Made by a program: the position numbers and the translations under genes | Part shown: positions 1-11,447 of the stretch, piece by piece | Layout: every line of letters begins with the position of its first letter | Numbering within the stretch: the first letter of the stretch is position 1 | The notes under the pieces: generated by a model | Told to the model about the DNA's origin: nothing | Seen by the model: only the letters and a program-made list of their open reading frames with translations | The model's database searches: none | Source: Albifimbria verrucaria | Taxonomy: Eukaryota > Ascomycota > Sordariomycetes > Hypocreales > Stachybotryaceae | Reading direction: 5' to 3' | NCBI GenBank assembly: GCA_020081605.1 | Contig: JAHREC010000016.1 | Span: forward strand, 868,001-932,000 | DNA length: 64,000 bases

Positions 1-340
1 TCCAGGTAGAAGGGATGGACTTAATAGCCGACAACTTCTTGTTCACCTTCTCCAGGGCGACGTTGGAGTATGACTTGACCTGGATGGGAGCGCCCTGCCA
101 GCTCCACGAAGTTGACCAAGAGAAAGAATTGCTCTTGACGGAATTGAACGTGGTGCACTGAGAGCCGGAGATGCCTGGGCCTCCAGCACCCCAGTTGTTG
201 TGATAGACAGTGAAACCATTGGTAGCGACAGTACCCCATGAGCCACACATTTGTGTGGCACGCTCCTGGAGCGTGGGTGTGGGCGACGCCAGCGCCGTGG
301 TGGCCAGGAAGGCCGAGGCAAGGTACGAAAAGGACTTCAT
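1..340 (-). CDS. GH12 endoglucanase (xyloglucanase-like), partial, 3' end off the window
   Basis: The minus strand opens with an ATG at 338-340 and stays open to the left edge. The product starts with a signal peptide (MKSFSYLASAFLATTALA), then a short linker, then a GH12-like start: QMCGSWGTVATNGFTVYHNNWG, with the GSQCT motif and a KSYSNVALE strand typical of the family's beta-jelly roll. GH12 enzymes are secreted retaining endo-beta-1,4-glucanases that cut cellulose or xyloglucan. The two catalytic glutamates lie beyond the window, so activity cannot be judged. About 112 residues are visible, out of roughly 240 usual for the family. Cellulase versus xyloglucanase cannot be separated from this part. 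The promoter should lie at 341 and above; one GGCTAA hexamer (XlnR-type core) sits at 1140-1145, which is weak evidence. Confidence 0.88.
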   Translation of the reverse strand, partial: MKSFSYLASAFLATTALASPTPTLQERATQMCGSWGTVATNGFTVYHNNWGAGGPGISGSQCTTFNSVKSNSFSWSTSWSWQGAPIQVKSYSNVALEKVNKKLSAIKSIPSTW

Positions 341-1224
341 GGTACAGGTGGTTAAGCGAATGTAAGGAATGAATGCCAAGACTAGCAATCCACGAATTTG
401 GCAACACAACCAACTAATAAATAGAGAATCTTCTAATCATCTTCTAATAAGTAAGGAGAAAGCCGCTTGGTCGCAATATCCCCAAGTAGATTGTAGCGTG
501 ACCGTCGATTACGGTCACAACCCACCCGGATTGGTCGGAGACACAAGGATCTGGGGTTTGACAGTCGTTTTTCCACCACTTGAAGGGGCAATGGTTTGTT
601 CTAGGCAATGGGGCCTCGATTTTCAGCATTCATATGGTTAGTGGCTGCTAGTTTGCGGTGCCGAGCAAGCCGGCCGACCCACTCCTCAATGTCCCACTCA
701 TGATCCGTAGTCCAGATTTAATCTCATATACGAGCTGGATCTGATTAGAGTTGAGACACCATGGGAGAGAATGAAGCAGATGTGCCATTGAGTTCTCAGC
801 TAGAGCCAATATAGAGCTTGGAAGGAGTTTGAGTACATGGAATCACACATTGTTGGCATGGATGGGCTTCGCGCTAGGAAATTATCTCATATATTTGTGA
901 TTTTATTAGCTAGAAGCCAGATGGAATCTATTTAATGCGTGGAAACGTAATATACGCGACCGTACTATATCGATTAGTATGACGTGGCACCTGGTTCAAT
1001 CACACGTGGTATTTGTGAGCCTCCTGTTCTACGGATTAAAAATTCCCGCTAGTCAGATTATATTTCAACTTCAACATAGCTATTAAAGTATCATACAACC
1101 CAGATACAGCATCTCTAGTTGAACGTCGTAGATATGCTCGGCTAATAATGGCAGGCGCACGCACAAGACCCTAGGGCACCACTCCCCTACACTGATGATG
1201 TGAAAAGCACGTGTTAGTATCGTC
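341..1224. other. Intergenic, 5' side of the GH12 gene
   Basis: No convincing gene. Short open frames at 369-641 and 444-629 oppose each other and carry no recognisable motif. The stretch should contain the GH12 promoter and the 3' flank of the small secreted gene. Confidence 0.5.
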
Positions 1225-1452
1225 TTAATCGACTATTATTCTATGTTCATGTTTTTGACATACCCAGGAAGCATCACAATTGAGAGCCTGGTTACCAGCT
1301 CTACAAAGAATGTAGCATGTATCCTTGAAGGGCTTACAACTGTAGCTTCTTGTTTCCAGCTCACCATCTGCATCCCGGACGGATTCTGTATGGTCAACTG
1401 GGGCAGCCATAGCTGCTGCCAGGATGGAGAAACAGATAAGAATAAACCGCAT
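1225..1452 (-). CDS. Small secreted cysteine-rich protein (75 aa), effector-like
   Basis: An intact 75-residue frame. Residues 1-16 form a typical signal peptide (MRFILICFSILAAAMA, cleavage likely after AMAA). A short acidic, pro-like stretch ends in LETR, and a mature part of about 40 residues has five cysteines (SYSCK, DTCYILC, LNCD, WVCQ). An odd number of cysteines leaves one unpaired or suggests dimerisation. I recognise no family. A good TATA element (minus strand CATATATAAA, 1528-1537) lies about 75 bp upstream, which supports expression and this start. Size, signal peptide and cysteine content fit an effector or a small antimicrobial-type protein, but this is inference. Confidence 0.6.
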   Translation of the reverse strand: MRFILICFSILAAAMAAPVDHTESVRDADGELETRSYSCKPFKDTCYILCRAGNQALNCDASWVCQKHEHRIIVD

Positions 1453-2974
1453 TTCTTTGTTTGTATGTAAACAATTGGTTTGTTAAGAAGCTGGGTTCCC
1501 AAGGAATATGCTGGATCAGCTCTGACCTTTATATATGCGCTTGGATTGAGTGAGTCGTCAAATGACTTGACAAGTTTCGATGCACTCCGGAGCCTGATGA
1601 GCTGGAAAATACCCAATAAAACTCTCATATAAGCGCCATACGAGATAATGTGCAACAATGATCAGCTGAGCAACCTTTACACTAGCAACTTGCCGTACTG
1701 ATTTCTTCCACGGTAAGACCGGACAGTTTCCTCCCGATGTTCCGATATCCATCATGGAAGAAAGGCTCGGAGAGTCGCTGAGTTCGTGGCTAGTTCATAG
1801 CTACACTGCTAGAAGACTGATTCCGACATCCCACACCACTGAAGTACAAGTGATTCGATCCCGAAGGCGATCGAATTAGCCACACAATGCATAATCATCG
1901 AAGATGGAGGGCCGTTCCTTAGGCGAGCTGACTTTCTCATGCCTTTACCACTCAGAATCCAATTAAAAGCTCCGGTTGAACACCGAAGTGACGACAATGT
2001 CGAATAGTGCGCCCTACACCACTTGAGATTGTGCCAATTTTAAGTGGAGCCACCAAGCCTCTCATTGTGTGCAAAATAGTTCATGATCTTGCGATTAGAT
2101 CCGTCTAACAAGCTAGGATCGTCCGTATCATTAGCCAATAGACGAAGAGTTTTACTAGGCAAAGCCTTTCATCGTGATCTCGGATTCATGGTGTGCCTTG
2201 CATCATGATGTGACGGAAGTTTATGTGGGACAAAGAGCTTCCAAGGTTGCTTTATTCTATGGAATTTGTGTCACTATGGGATATAAAGCCCCTAATTATT
2301 GAGTATTCTCTCACTCCAAAGCCAATAACAGATTGAAAAGGCCTTGTGTAGATGCTGGCACAGGGCAAGAACTAGACGAGCAACGAGGACGACCTGGCTT
2401 ATCATGCATGCCAAGCACCAAAAGATCACGGGTGGCTTACACAGACAACCTATTCCTGCTTGAAATCCCGGGGTAGTAGGCAAAACCCCACTTCCAAATT
2501 TGTAAAGACGTCCAAACCAGCAACATCATGGATGTCCCTCCACCCAGCAGTGTATAGCACAGGGGTAGGGGTATGTTGCGTAGAAGCCACTCTGGCCAGT
2601 TGGTCCAGACGTCTTTCTTACGTGGATGTGAACGCCAGCAAGACTTTGACGTGAATCGTAGACCCGGTTCTTCCCATGTAATCTCGTCAATTTCTCTGGC
2701 CGCCCACTCTTTTCTGCTATGCGTCTTGCAGCTTAGCTTGGCCAACCAACAAATAATCTCACCAAGCTCAATCTGCTTACTTTGTGCGAAAGTAAATCCT
2801 ACGGCAGTGGCCAATTATAATCCGCCGCATTCATTGTCAAGAAATTTGTGGTCAGTCTGGTGTCAATACCCCATTCATCGGTTTGGTGCACTCTCTTTAC
2901 TTCACGCCATTCATACGACCTTGACACTCGTCTATTGCCTACTGTTATAACACTGCTATATTTTCAAATTTGCC
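1453..2974. other. Intergenic, between the small secreted gene and the hydrolase
   Basis: No gene is supported. A tryptophan-rich minus-strand frame at 2437-2814 (125 aa) overlaps a plus-strand frame of equal length. Neither has a known motif or a clear start context. The last 150 bp before 2975 should hold the hydrolase promoter. Confidence 0.4.
1528..1537 (-). promoter_or_regulatory. TATA box of the small secreted gene
   Basis: On the minus strand the sequence reads CATATATAAA, 75-85 bp upstream of the ATG at 1452. The spacing fits a fungal TATA element with a short leader. Confidence 0.5.
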
Positions 2975-3965
2975 ATGGAGATTAAAAGCAGTCGCTCGAT
3001 TGACTCTCGTGTATTGGCGATCCGAGAGTCAGTCAACCGCAACACGAAATGGGCTAGTGACCAGATTCCATGGCCCCAAGGCATGCATGAGTTTTCACAT
3101 ACCGCGACCTCTATCGACGGCACACAATTAGAAGTCCGCCGCTTCGTTCCAAAAGCTGTCCTAGACCAGCCTCTGGATGCCGGTGCCAGTCGTGCTGTTA
3201 TCTACGTCTTCGGCGGCGGTTTCGTGGGCGGAAGTGTTGATATCTTCCGCGGGTTTCTTGCTGTTTTTGGTGAACTCAGTGGCACACAGGTCTTTGCTCC
3301 TGCATGGCGTATCGCTCCAGAGAATACATGGCTTGATGGAGTCGAAGATGTGTTTGCGACTCTGAAGTGGCTTCAAAAGAACGCTGACGACTTCAATATT
3401 GATCCAGCACGTATTGTTATTGCAGGCCAGAGCGCTGGCGCCACTGTGGCTGCTGGAGTCACACAGCTTGCTCAAGATCAGCTGCATACCCCTCCTATTG
3501 CAGCCCAGGTTTTGAGATACCCTTCACTTAGCGACACAACTGTATTGGAACCAAACTCGACCCGGAAGAAGTTCTTAACGTGGACCGAGGAGCAGGGGAG
3601 ATTGTCTGGACAGCTCGTATGGGAGGCTTGAGCAAAGGCACGTTAAAAGAGTACTTGATCACGCGCGAAGAGCCATGTGCTAACTGTAGTGTTGTAGCAC
3701 AAAGAAATGACATCAACACGCCGCCTTTCGCCGCCCCCGCAAGAGCCAAGATCTTGGAATCACTACCCCGGCTCACATAGCGGTTGGTGACTATGATTTG
3801 TTTCGTGACGAGAACAAACTGTATGCCGAGCGCCTACGAGCGGCTGGTGTGGAAGTTGAATTCTTTAATTACCCCGAATCACCGCACGGGTTCGATGGGA
3901 TCCCTGGGAACACTCAGGGTAAGGTAATGTGGGACAGGGAAGCAGCTTTTGTCAAGAAATTCTAG
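2975..3965 (+). CDS. Alpha/beta-hydrolase (HSL/arylacetamide-deacetylase type esterase), two -1 frameshifts
   Basis: An esterase of the hormone-sensitive-lipase group, about 330 residues and full length when the frames are read in order. Visible motifs are the oxyanion-hole segment FGGGFVGGS (family HGGG, here with Phe for His), the nucleophile elbow GQSAGA at about 3427, the acid motif GDYDLFRDE at about 3789, and the histidine in ESPHGFDG near 3885. The frame slips by -1 within the G run 3595-3598 and again at the GG 3756-3757. Conserved sequence (TPPFAAPARA, then PAHIAVGDYD) resumes each time, and no intron explains the shifts. Single missing Gs in G runs, as seen across the window, suggest sequencing deletions; a recent pseudogene is the alternative. 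The substrate is unknown. Confidence 0.75.
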
Positions 3966-4572
3966 TAATAGCTCATCGGTCATAATTACGGAAAGAACAT
4001 AGTCTTGTCAATGAATAGAGCACATGTTTGGGTACTTGAAATTAGTTTACATTAATTTTTGTTGAGTCAGGTATACGAATCTTGGTTGCTGCTGTTTCGA
4101 CATTGATCTGTCATGTCGCTCCCCTAGAGTCTGGTGCTGCTTCTTAAGGGTATAAAGACTGCAGTCTGCCTCAATTTACAGGCAGGGATAAACATACGAC
4201 TTTCATCTTTCAATAGTCTTGTAATTAGTCTTTTGCTTCTTGCCTCACTCTCCTGTACAACATTGATTGATTGGATGGTATATGCCACATTCGATTCCTC
4301 ACCCTGATGTAATTCTTATTACTTTCGGATTGACCTGTCTCGCGATCTAAGGTGTGGTGTTGGCTTTTCTAAGAAAATAATTATGCCTCACAGCTGTTAA
4401 GGATAGAATTTAGTCACTGGATCTGTACATTGTGCTACTGAACTCTGCGTTCTTTGAGCTTCCAAAGGGAGTTGACTCCTTCACTGAAACTTTTCTTACA
4501 TTATTAAATTGCAGTATTTCCTTATTGTTATTACACCCTCCTGCTTCTCTCTAAGAGTTCTGTGTAAAATTC
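3966..4572. other. Intergenic, AT-rich
   Basis: No open frame of interest. It contains the 3' flanks of two convergent loci (the hydrolase and the degenerate block). Confidence 0.5.
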
Positions 4573-6919
4573 TTAGTACCTATCATACGATAGTGTCTTA
4601 GTACTTACTGAACCAAATCTTACAGCATAATTTTCACCAAGCCAGGTAGAGCTCCGAAAGGGTACTGGTGTTCTACGGAATAGGTACGGCCGTCTAAGTA
4701 CTGCGTTGAGCCAAGATGGTTCAACATGTCTCTTGATAGTCTGCAGTCGGTCCAATTCAGAACAACATTCGCAGACTCCATTTGCGGGAAGATGACGGTT
4801 GATATGTGTAAATATTTCCGGCCGGGTTGGGATCCATTCGAAGCCAGGCGTAACTGGTAGGATTCCGCTCACTGAGTACTTCTCCCACTCATGACCGAAG
4901 TATTTTCTCAAGTCTGGAAGTAGACAACTTAAGATACCACGGGTACCAGCAACATTCTGGCAGAAATTCCCGCAGGGTATTCCGGGGCACCTACTGTTGG
5001 CACATTGGATAACGCATCCGACACGCCGGCAAAATATCACATGAAGCTCCTCCTTCCTAGCGAGTGGCTCCCAGCTCGCCATGTTAGCACCAAACTGGCT
5101 CTCGTTTAGATAGCGGAGATGTATAATCCCAGTCGTCAGAGCGTCATAAAGACTGTACCCAAATACAGCTCCATTTCTAACGTGCTTCCGGCCTTCGGTG
5201 GTGTTGTTGCAGAGTGCTTGAGCCGCTTCCATTCTTGTCCATGTGTCCGTAACTATGTCTCCAAAGACGATGTCTGTTGGCTCTCGACTTAAGTACTGGT
5301 TACTAAGTAGTCGCCTTAACCAGTTGGTTTCAAGGCATCTCCTGGCTGGTCCAATAGAATTGTTCGAAGGCGCCGCATACTGCAATGGTGCTTCGAAATC
5401 CAAGCCCAATACCCGGGATTGGCATATAGAGACGAAAAGAAGGACAGTTATACCAGGAAGAAGCCACGCTCGTTCTACTGTATCGTCCCAGAGTATGACT
5501 GGAGTCTCTTCAGCACGCCGTAGAGTCTGCTGGGCGAGGATGGAAGTCTGGTGACGAACTGTGGTGGGTTGCACAATTCTATTTCGGGTCCGCCCGCGTG
5601 TAAAATCCCTCCGATTGTGTTCCCAAAAACCAAAATGTGCTCTTAAAGTGGCATTTTGGACTGCAGTATCGCTTGCTGGGGCCGTGATGAGATCCGAGAC
5701 CATCGGGACCGTGGTCTGCGAGTTCAAGCACTCCAAAATATCAACATCTGGTGCCATCGCACCGATGCTAACTGTAGGGCTATCACACCAGCCTACATAC
5801 ACCTTCCCTCTGAGTAATCGGAATTTGTTGAGTTAGCTGTGCCTTTTTGGCCATCCATTTTCACCGAAGGGATTTCTCCCTGCAGCTGTTCTGACTTGGG
5901 TTTCTCTGTCCCAGTGCTTGAGCCTAAAGATGATTGAATGGCATCATACACGCTGTCCAGCTCGGGTTTTCTTCCTAGTACGTTAGATGGATGGGCTGGT
6001 TTGAGGGCCTCGAGCAGCTTAATCGGAGTGAGCAAAACACCCCGTGTGCGCACGGCATGCCAGCGCCGGGATTCGAATGGTTTGAGCTGAATTAGGGCTG
6101 TGTCAAATCCAAATAGCACAACTCCATATTCTGTGAACCAAGGACGAGATACACGGCAGAGGTCCACAAGCTGGTCAAAATCTATTTCAAGTCCTTCCGG
6201 GCGATCTCTGGCTTTAAAATGAAGATCTCTTGGCATTTCCGCAATGGAGGCATAATTGAATAGTTGAGTCCAACACGAAGCTTTGTTGTTGCCAGGCTTG
6301 AATCGCTCGCGATGGCTCGACAATATGGTGGCACCCTCGGAATCAACATTTTTAGCCTCGCAACTGGTCATGTACAAACCCTCTTCCTCTTGATTCGAGT
6401 CTGGAAAACTGCCACGATCCAGCTCAGCGCTGATAGAAGCAGAGGCTTGTTCGTCCTAGAAATCGTTGGTAGAGTTACCTTGATTGACGTATCTGCGAAG
6501 TAGGCAGCAATTGAATCGTCGTCAAGATGGAGATGTAATTGGTGAAGAGTAGTAGAAATATCATTCTCCGATATAGTTGGAAGCTTTTCTCCGACCGTTG
6601 TATTGGCTGTCCTCGTCTTGAAGGCTATCACTTTTGACATCCACTCCAGCAGAGGTGCTCCCAAGTCCCCGAAAAACTCATTTAGAAACTCTGAGATGGT
6701 CCTGGCAATGTAATATTCTCCATCCATATTTATCTTAGTAATTGTGAGGAAATTCCTCCAGTCAGCGTCATGAGAACGATAAAAGTTTGGGTACTGCCAG
6801 CTGATGTTTAGTGGGAAAGGCCTATGCGAATCCAAAGGCACTCTCTCCTCTGCCCCAATGAGACATTTATAAGTCGTCTCATCGATTTTACCGGCGTGAT
6901 ACCGATAAAGCTGGAACAT
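4573..6919 (-). pseudogene. Large uncharacterised fungal protein, broken into three frames
   Basis: Three minus-strand frames follow each other: 6368-6919, 5793-6377 and 4573-5802. They read as one protein: YFADTSIKVTLPTISRTN, then SCWTQLFNYASIAEMPRDL, ARDRPEGLEIDFDQLVDL and GVVLFGFDTALIQLKP, then VYVGWCDSPTVSIG, then a C-terminal part with TPVILWDDTVERAWLLPG. This order resembles large fungus-specific proteins of unknown function that I recall from memory; I cannot name a domain. Frame changes fall near 6370-6440 and 5805-5815. No start codon clearly separates it from the DUF2235 locus upstream, so it may be the C-terminal half of a fusion or a second gene. The breaks may be partly sequencing deletions. 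The last segment has a cysteine-rich patch (CANSRCPGIPCGNFC). Confidence 0.5.
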
Positions 6920-8266
6920 GTTATAGGTAGCTGAAGAATATCTTTTTCAGACATCCCAGCCAAGCGCCAGATAGTTGCACCGGATTGATCCAAGGGCCTT
7001 TTGTAGTCATATGTCTTGGCACTAAGATCAGGTTTCCTATGGTATGGAACCAAAAGAGCCCAAAGTCTCGGGAATAATGCCTGAGATAGGTCGAATATGG
7101 CACGTATAAGCGGCCAGATGCCACCAGACCCCTTGGACTGTTGCCCATCGGTAAGTCTTCGAGTTACAGTTTCAATCTGATATTCGATGTTTGGAATAGG
7201 GTTTTCAGAAGAGCCGTGGTCCCAAATACTCTCCAAAATCCATGCCAATACAAGATCCGATAGAATTAGATTCGGATGAACCCCAGCCAAAGCGACCAGG
7301 GTAGCAAAGATACCAATCTGTTTAAGATATTGCAGCCAAATTTTGGAGGGAACTCTTGCCTTCCAAGATCGTAATGTGTTCCAGGGAACCATATTTTGTG
7401 AATATGAGACACGGCTTCTGTCCTCTGTTCTGGAGTACCCGCTGAGATACTGTGGGAATCGGAGAGTGGTAACCACTCGTGTATCGCTATGCCGTGATAG
7501 ACGTTCTGAACCGCACTCAAAGCATCCAGATCGTACACTGGAGGATGTTTGGAGGCGACCAGGGGTATGAAAGACGACAAGCTCATTGGGTCTGTAGTGT
7601 CTAGAATTCCCATATATTTGATTGGTGCTGCGACTTTCCATCTCGAGAGATCTCTGAATTCGGCCACCCAAGAGAGATCGCTGTATGCGGCCAGCAAAGA
7701 GATATTGCTGTATGCGGCCAGCAAAGGCATATTGCTGAATGCGGCCACCCAAGGAAATTGCTGAATGCGGCCACCCAAGAGAGATCGCTGAATGCGGCCA
7801 TCTGAGGCGAAGCAGGCCTAGAACCATAGTCTAATGTTTTGTACATCGAGTAAACATGGTTGACTAACTCGGTAGTCTTGCGATCGTCACCAACTTTCTT
7901 GACAATGCCGCAGTTATTGATCATCCCGGCGACACACCGTATAATATACGCACCATGACCAAGCCCAAACATCCAAATCTCATGCTTATCTGTGAAGTGA
8001 TCGATAATGTACCCATAAATATCCATACACCGGGTGGCTATGTCAGGTCTGGTCGAGCTGGTGAAGATTCGGTCCAGCACAGGGTTGCCTAGCCCTGGGC
8101 CACCAAAATATCGTGCTTGAAAACCGTTGTCATCTCGAGAATCTTCTCCATCATTCAGACGAATGCCCATAAAGCTGGCTAGTATATAGATGTTGGTCTT
8201 AGTCCCTGACTCTTTGCCACACCACATGTCATCGCAGAGCACAACCAGCTTCGAAGGGCTATCCAT
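6808..8266 (-). pseudogene. DUF2235 (T6SS Tle1-like alpha/beta-hydrolase) protein with internal minisatellite, probably inactive
   Basis: The start at 8266 gives KLVVLCDDMWCGKESGTKTNI and RYFGGPGLGN, then HEIWMFGLGHGAYIIRCVAG, then after the repeat PIKYMGILDTTDP, SAVQNVYHGIAIHEW, TWFPGTHYD-like (IWFPGTHYDLGRQEF) and NLILSDLVLAWILESIW. This is the full order of the DUF2235 fold. Family members carry G-[FL]-S-R-G at the nucleophile elbow; here it reads G-L-G-H-G, so the catalytic serine is replaced by glycine. A 27-bp tandem repeat (7660-7793) sits before PIKYMG. One unit has 26 bp and shifts the frame, and a second shift occurs near 7341-7350. The missing serine is damage that indel errors cannot explain, so I call it a pseudogene or a non-catalytic relative. 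Confidence 0.7.
7660..7793 (-). repeat. 27-bp coding minisatellite, five units (one of 26 bp)
   Basis: Units begin at 7660, 7687, 7714, 7741 and 7767, with partial copies on both sides. Four are 27 bp; the unit 7741-7766 is 26 bp. On the minus strand one frame gives FSDLSWVAA, and the other two (IQRSLLGGR and SAISLGWPH) are also open, so the one-base loss shifts the frame without an immediate stop. The unit lies where DUF2235 proteins have a single stretch ending in SW.V before the PIKFMG strand. Confidence 0.9.
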
Positions 8267-11200
8267 CTGGAAGAAGAACGCGGCTACTTTGACGATTTTC
8301 AGAAAACAACAACCTAAGTTGCGATCCCGCGGACTAAGATTGTTTGAAGCGTTTTAATCGAGCAAGTCTGGGAGTTGTTTCACCAAGTGACGTATCAGGT
8401 TCAACAATGTGATAAGGGGCGCCTTAATAGGTTGATAACGTGGATACGCTGCGGATATTGAGCCAGCCATACAAAGCTGTCTTAGATGAACGGGGTGAAG
8501 TTGGATAGAGAGAATATTTGGTATTTGAGTTATCTCAGACGTGTCCTACCTGCTTTTATTCCGTTATAGGTTGGACTATAGTTTGGACACACGCCGTTGA
8601 GGCTTTCAATAGCGGAATTCCAACGTCGAAGTCTACTCTTAAAATTAACGTTGAAGGTCTAGATTTCTGCCACATTCCTAAATTGGGTGACTTTATATGT
8701 GACACACCAAATGTACTAATCACGGCTATTTATTCTCAGCAATATCTGGACGTTAAGAATCTGTTAGACACAAGTTAAGCTCTGTTAGGGCAGATACCAA
8801 GAATGAATTTGCTTCTTGTGCTCAAACCCTTTGATCATGCAAGGTCTGAGGGTATAGATCTTTGGAATCCATGACTGACTATGTGCTAAGGTTATGCAAA
8901 TAGGAGCGAGCGAATGTGTGGTGAAATTATGTCTGCATTCAATCTAATCAGTCTCCCTGTTATGGCAGCTCCCAATTTTGCTACGTCATCATGTCATCTT
9001 AAATCTAGGAAGACAAGGCTCACTACGAAATGCAATCTATTTGTGCCACCTCTACTGCCTGCTCAAAAACAGTTGAGAGGCTGAATGAAATGCGTGAGGT
9101 GCCACAGAAATAGCCTCCATTAACATCCGCGCCACATAACGCATAACAAGGGTTATCCGAATTAACTGAGATGAGTGGAGGCAACTGAGTTCTTTCAAGT
9201 GCTGCTGCAAGTTGAGTCTCGACTCAAATCATTTTAGCGTTGAGTTGCACGACACATCCTCAGCTACTATTACCGTTATTTGCCTCTTTTGGATACAGAG
9301 TACTCCAACTCACTTGTTGTACTTTGTATTCTATGAGACCGGTGGTGCCATGCTAGGAGACGCCGAGGCTGCGTTTCATGGATATGCTGTCTGTTCTGGC
9401 TTACGGCTCTGTTCAAATATTTGCATAAAACTTCGCCTTCGTAGTTTTTATTACTCGTCCCAACCTAGATGTATGAGTAAACCGTGGACCTTTGACCAGT
9501 GCAGCTTTACAGCCTTAATTCATACAGTATGATATCCAAGGTTTGTATTTTATCAGCTGGGCGTGCTCCTGTATCACTGATTGGTTACGGTAGCGGTGCG
9601 TATCTTGAGCTGAAACTAGACTTTACTGTTCATTGCGTGTGTTAGCAATGACGCTGTTGGCACTGTGGCGCAATTGAGCAATTAGCCACATTGTTGGTAT
9701 TTAGTGCCTGGTATTGGATAAGTGTCTTGCCACACGTAAATCAGCATATTGTTTCAAACTGTAAGTAGTAAGATCGTTGCGAATTGTTAAGAATGTTCAA
9801 GATCAACAGCTTGGCAAAGTTGGGATAGCAAAGACCTTACTGGAAGATGTGCGAGATGGTGTAAGATATGTACGAATGGCCATGAACGATCGAAACTCAT
9901 TTTTTGTGTCTCATTAAGGACGTTGACGTAGGAGACTCAATGAGGATCACCGGAGATTTTCCTACAGGTGTTTTAACGTAAAGACTTAGGGCAAAGTGAC
10001 GGGACGAAATTGAGGAGGATGTCAAGGCCTGGTCATCTACGCAAAGCTCCCCACATCCAGACCCATACACTCAGAGCTCGTGGCAAAGTTGACCCCGTAA
10101 AACTGACTACAAAGCAGAAAAAGAGGCTTATTTGAATGGCAGGTACATCCTCCACTCACGCCGCAGTAATTTCTCGCTCAGGTGCCGGCATTTGGTTAAA
10201 GCCAAGGCCCCAATAGCTCGCCTTGTTTTTTCCGCGCGTCACTTACGTAGCGTGATTGGTCTCTTCACACTGCCCCTTTTCTTCCCCATCAGACTTTTGT
10301 GCCATGGCCTTATTCAGACTAGAGGGCGGTTACTAGTGACAAGCTTGGCATAAGGTGGTAGTGACCCGCACCATTTGTCCCGAGAAAACGCTTTCTAACT
10401 AGACTAATGGAGGATCGTCGCCTGGGTCTTGGGTTCCTATACCAGGACTACAGCAGGCTGTGTCGCATCGTTATAGTGATGACGAGTACAAATATTCGTA
10501 TTTTGGGCAGATTAGAAGAACATATGCTAAGCAAAAATGTCGGAGCGACTGCAATGTATTGAGATAGAATGGCATATCTCCAACCCGATGTAGCAGTAAA
10601 CATGCAGCAGTCGGAAGAAATGGTGTACTGCACTTGCAAAATGTGGCGGTCTCGACTCTTTGTCCTAAAGACCCAGAGTGCAAGAGATTCCTCTAGCTTG
10701 GGTTGCTTGCCAGGTTCCTGATTGGTCGGACCCTGACATGAGATCGCGAGCCTGCGACTTGGTGGTGGCGGCGGCTTGATGGTAGTCCAGACCAGAGCAT
10801 TGGTTAGTAAGATAGCTAATAGAAAACGGAAGGACTACTTCAAATTCATACTTTGTCTTTCCGAAAAAGTGCTGAAGCTTTTACAGAGTCATTGTTTGTT
10901 GTTGTTGCTCCTCGCTGTACTTGCCCCATGATGGCGTTTAGTAAATGACCAATCCGTGTGCTATTACAGGCCAGGAACTGTTAACATCCCTGACCACTCG
11001 ATCAGCTCATGTCAGATACATGAATCATGCTAGTGCCACTAGGAGATCTTCCGAAGCTTGAATATTAGGACCCGTCAGGGAAGGAGACGGGGCGATTAGA
11101 CAATGATCGTAACGGGGACATTTGCCCCGAAGAGTAGATGCACCTGACGCCTCAAACGGGAGTGTATCCCTTATCGAAAATCAAAGAGATTTTCTTTCGA

Positions 11201-11358
11201 TCGCTTGAGAAATTAATTGTCTTCTTCAGCTATGTTTATCGTGAGGGAGCCACCTGATTGTTTTCCCACAAACCTGGCGCTGGTTTAGGACAGAATCCTT
11301 GGGAGACGACACTTCATCTGGTACCCGTGCCCGCCTTCTGGGCTCGCCTACTAGCAAG
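8267..11358. other. Gene-poor 3-kb stretch
   Basis: Only short frames at 8518-8778, 9212-9532, 10132-10353 and 10448-10683, with no motif, no clear start and no conserved look. I see no RNA gene or mobile element. It separates the degenerate block from the P450/ABC block. Confidence 0.5.
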
Positions 11359-11447
11359 ATGAATATATCTTCGTCTATTGTGGGTGATGTTTGCCTCCAT
11401 ATATTGCGAGGCTCTACTGACTGGTTTGGCAGATCCTCCAAGGAGTT

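Noticed and set aside
2437..2950. A 125-codon minus-strand frame rich in tryptophan and a plus frame of equal length
   Set aside because: No domain, no start context, and the two overlap; treated as chance or decayed sequence.
3595..3757. Introns as the cause of the two frame changes in the hydrolase
   Set aside because: GT/AG pairs there (for example 3617-3697) remove a multiple of three or give stops. A missing G in each run explains both shifts.
8518..9532. Short frames as small proteins
   Set aside because: No motif, signal peptide or start context in an AT-rich gap.
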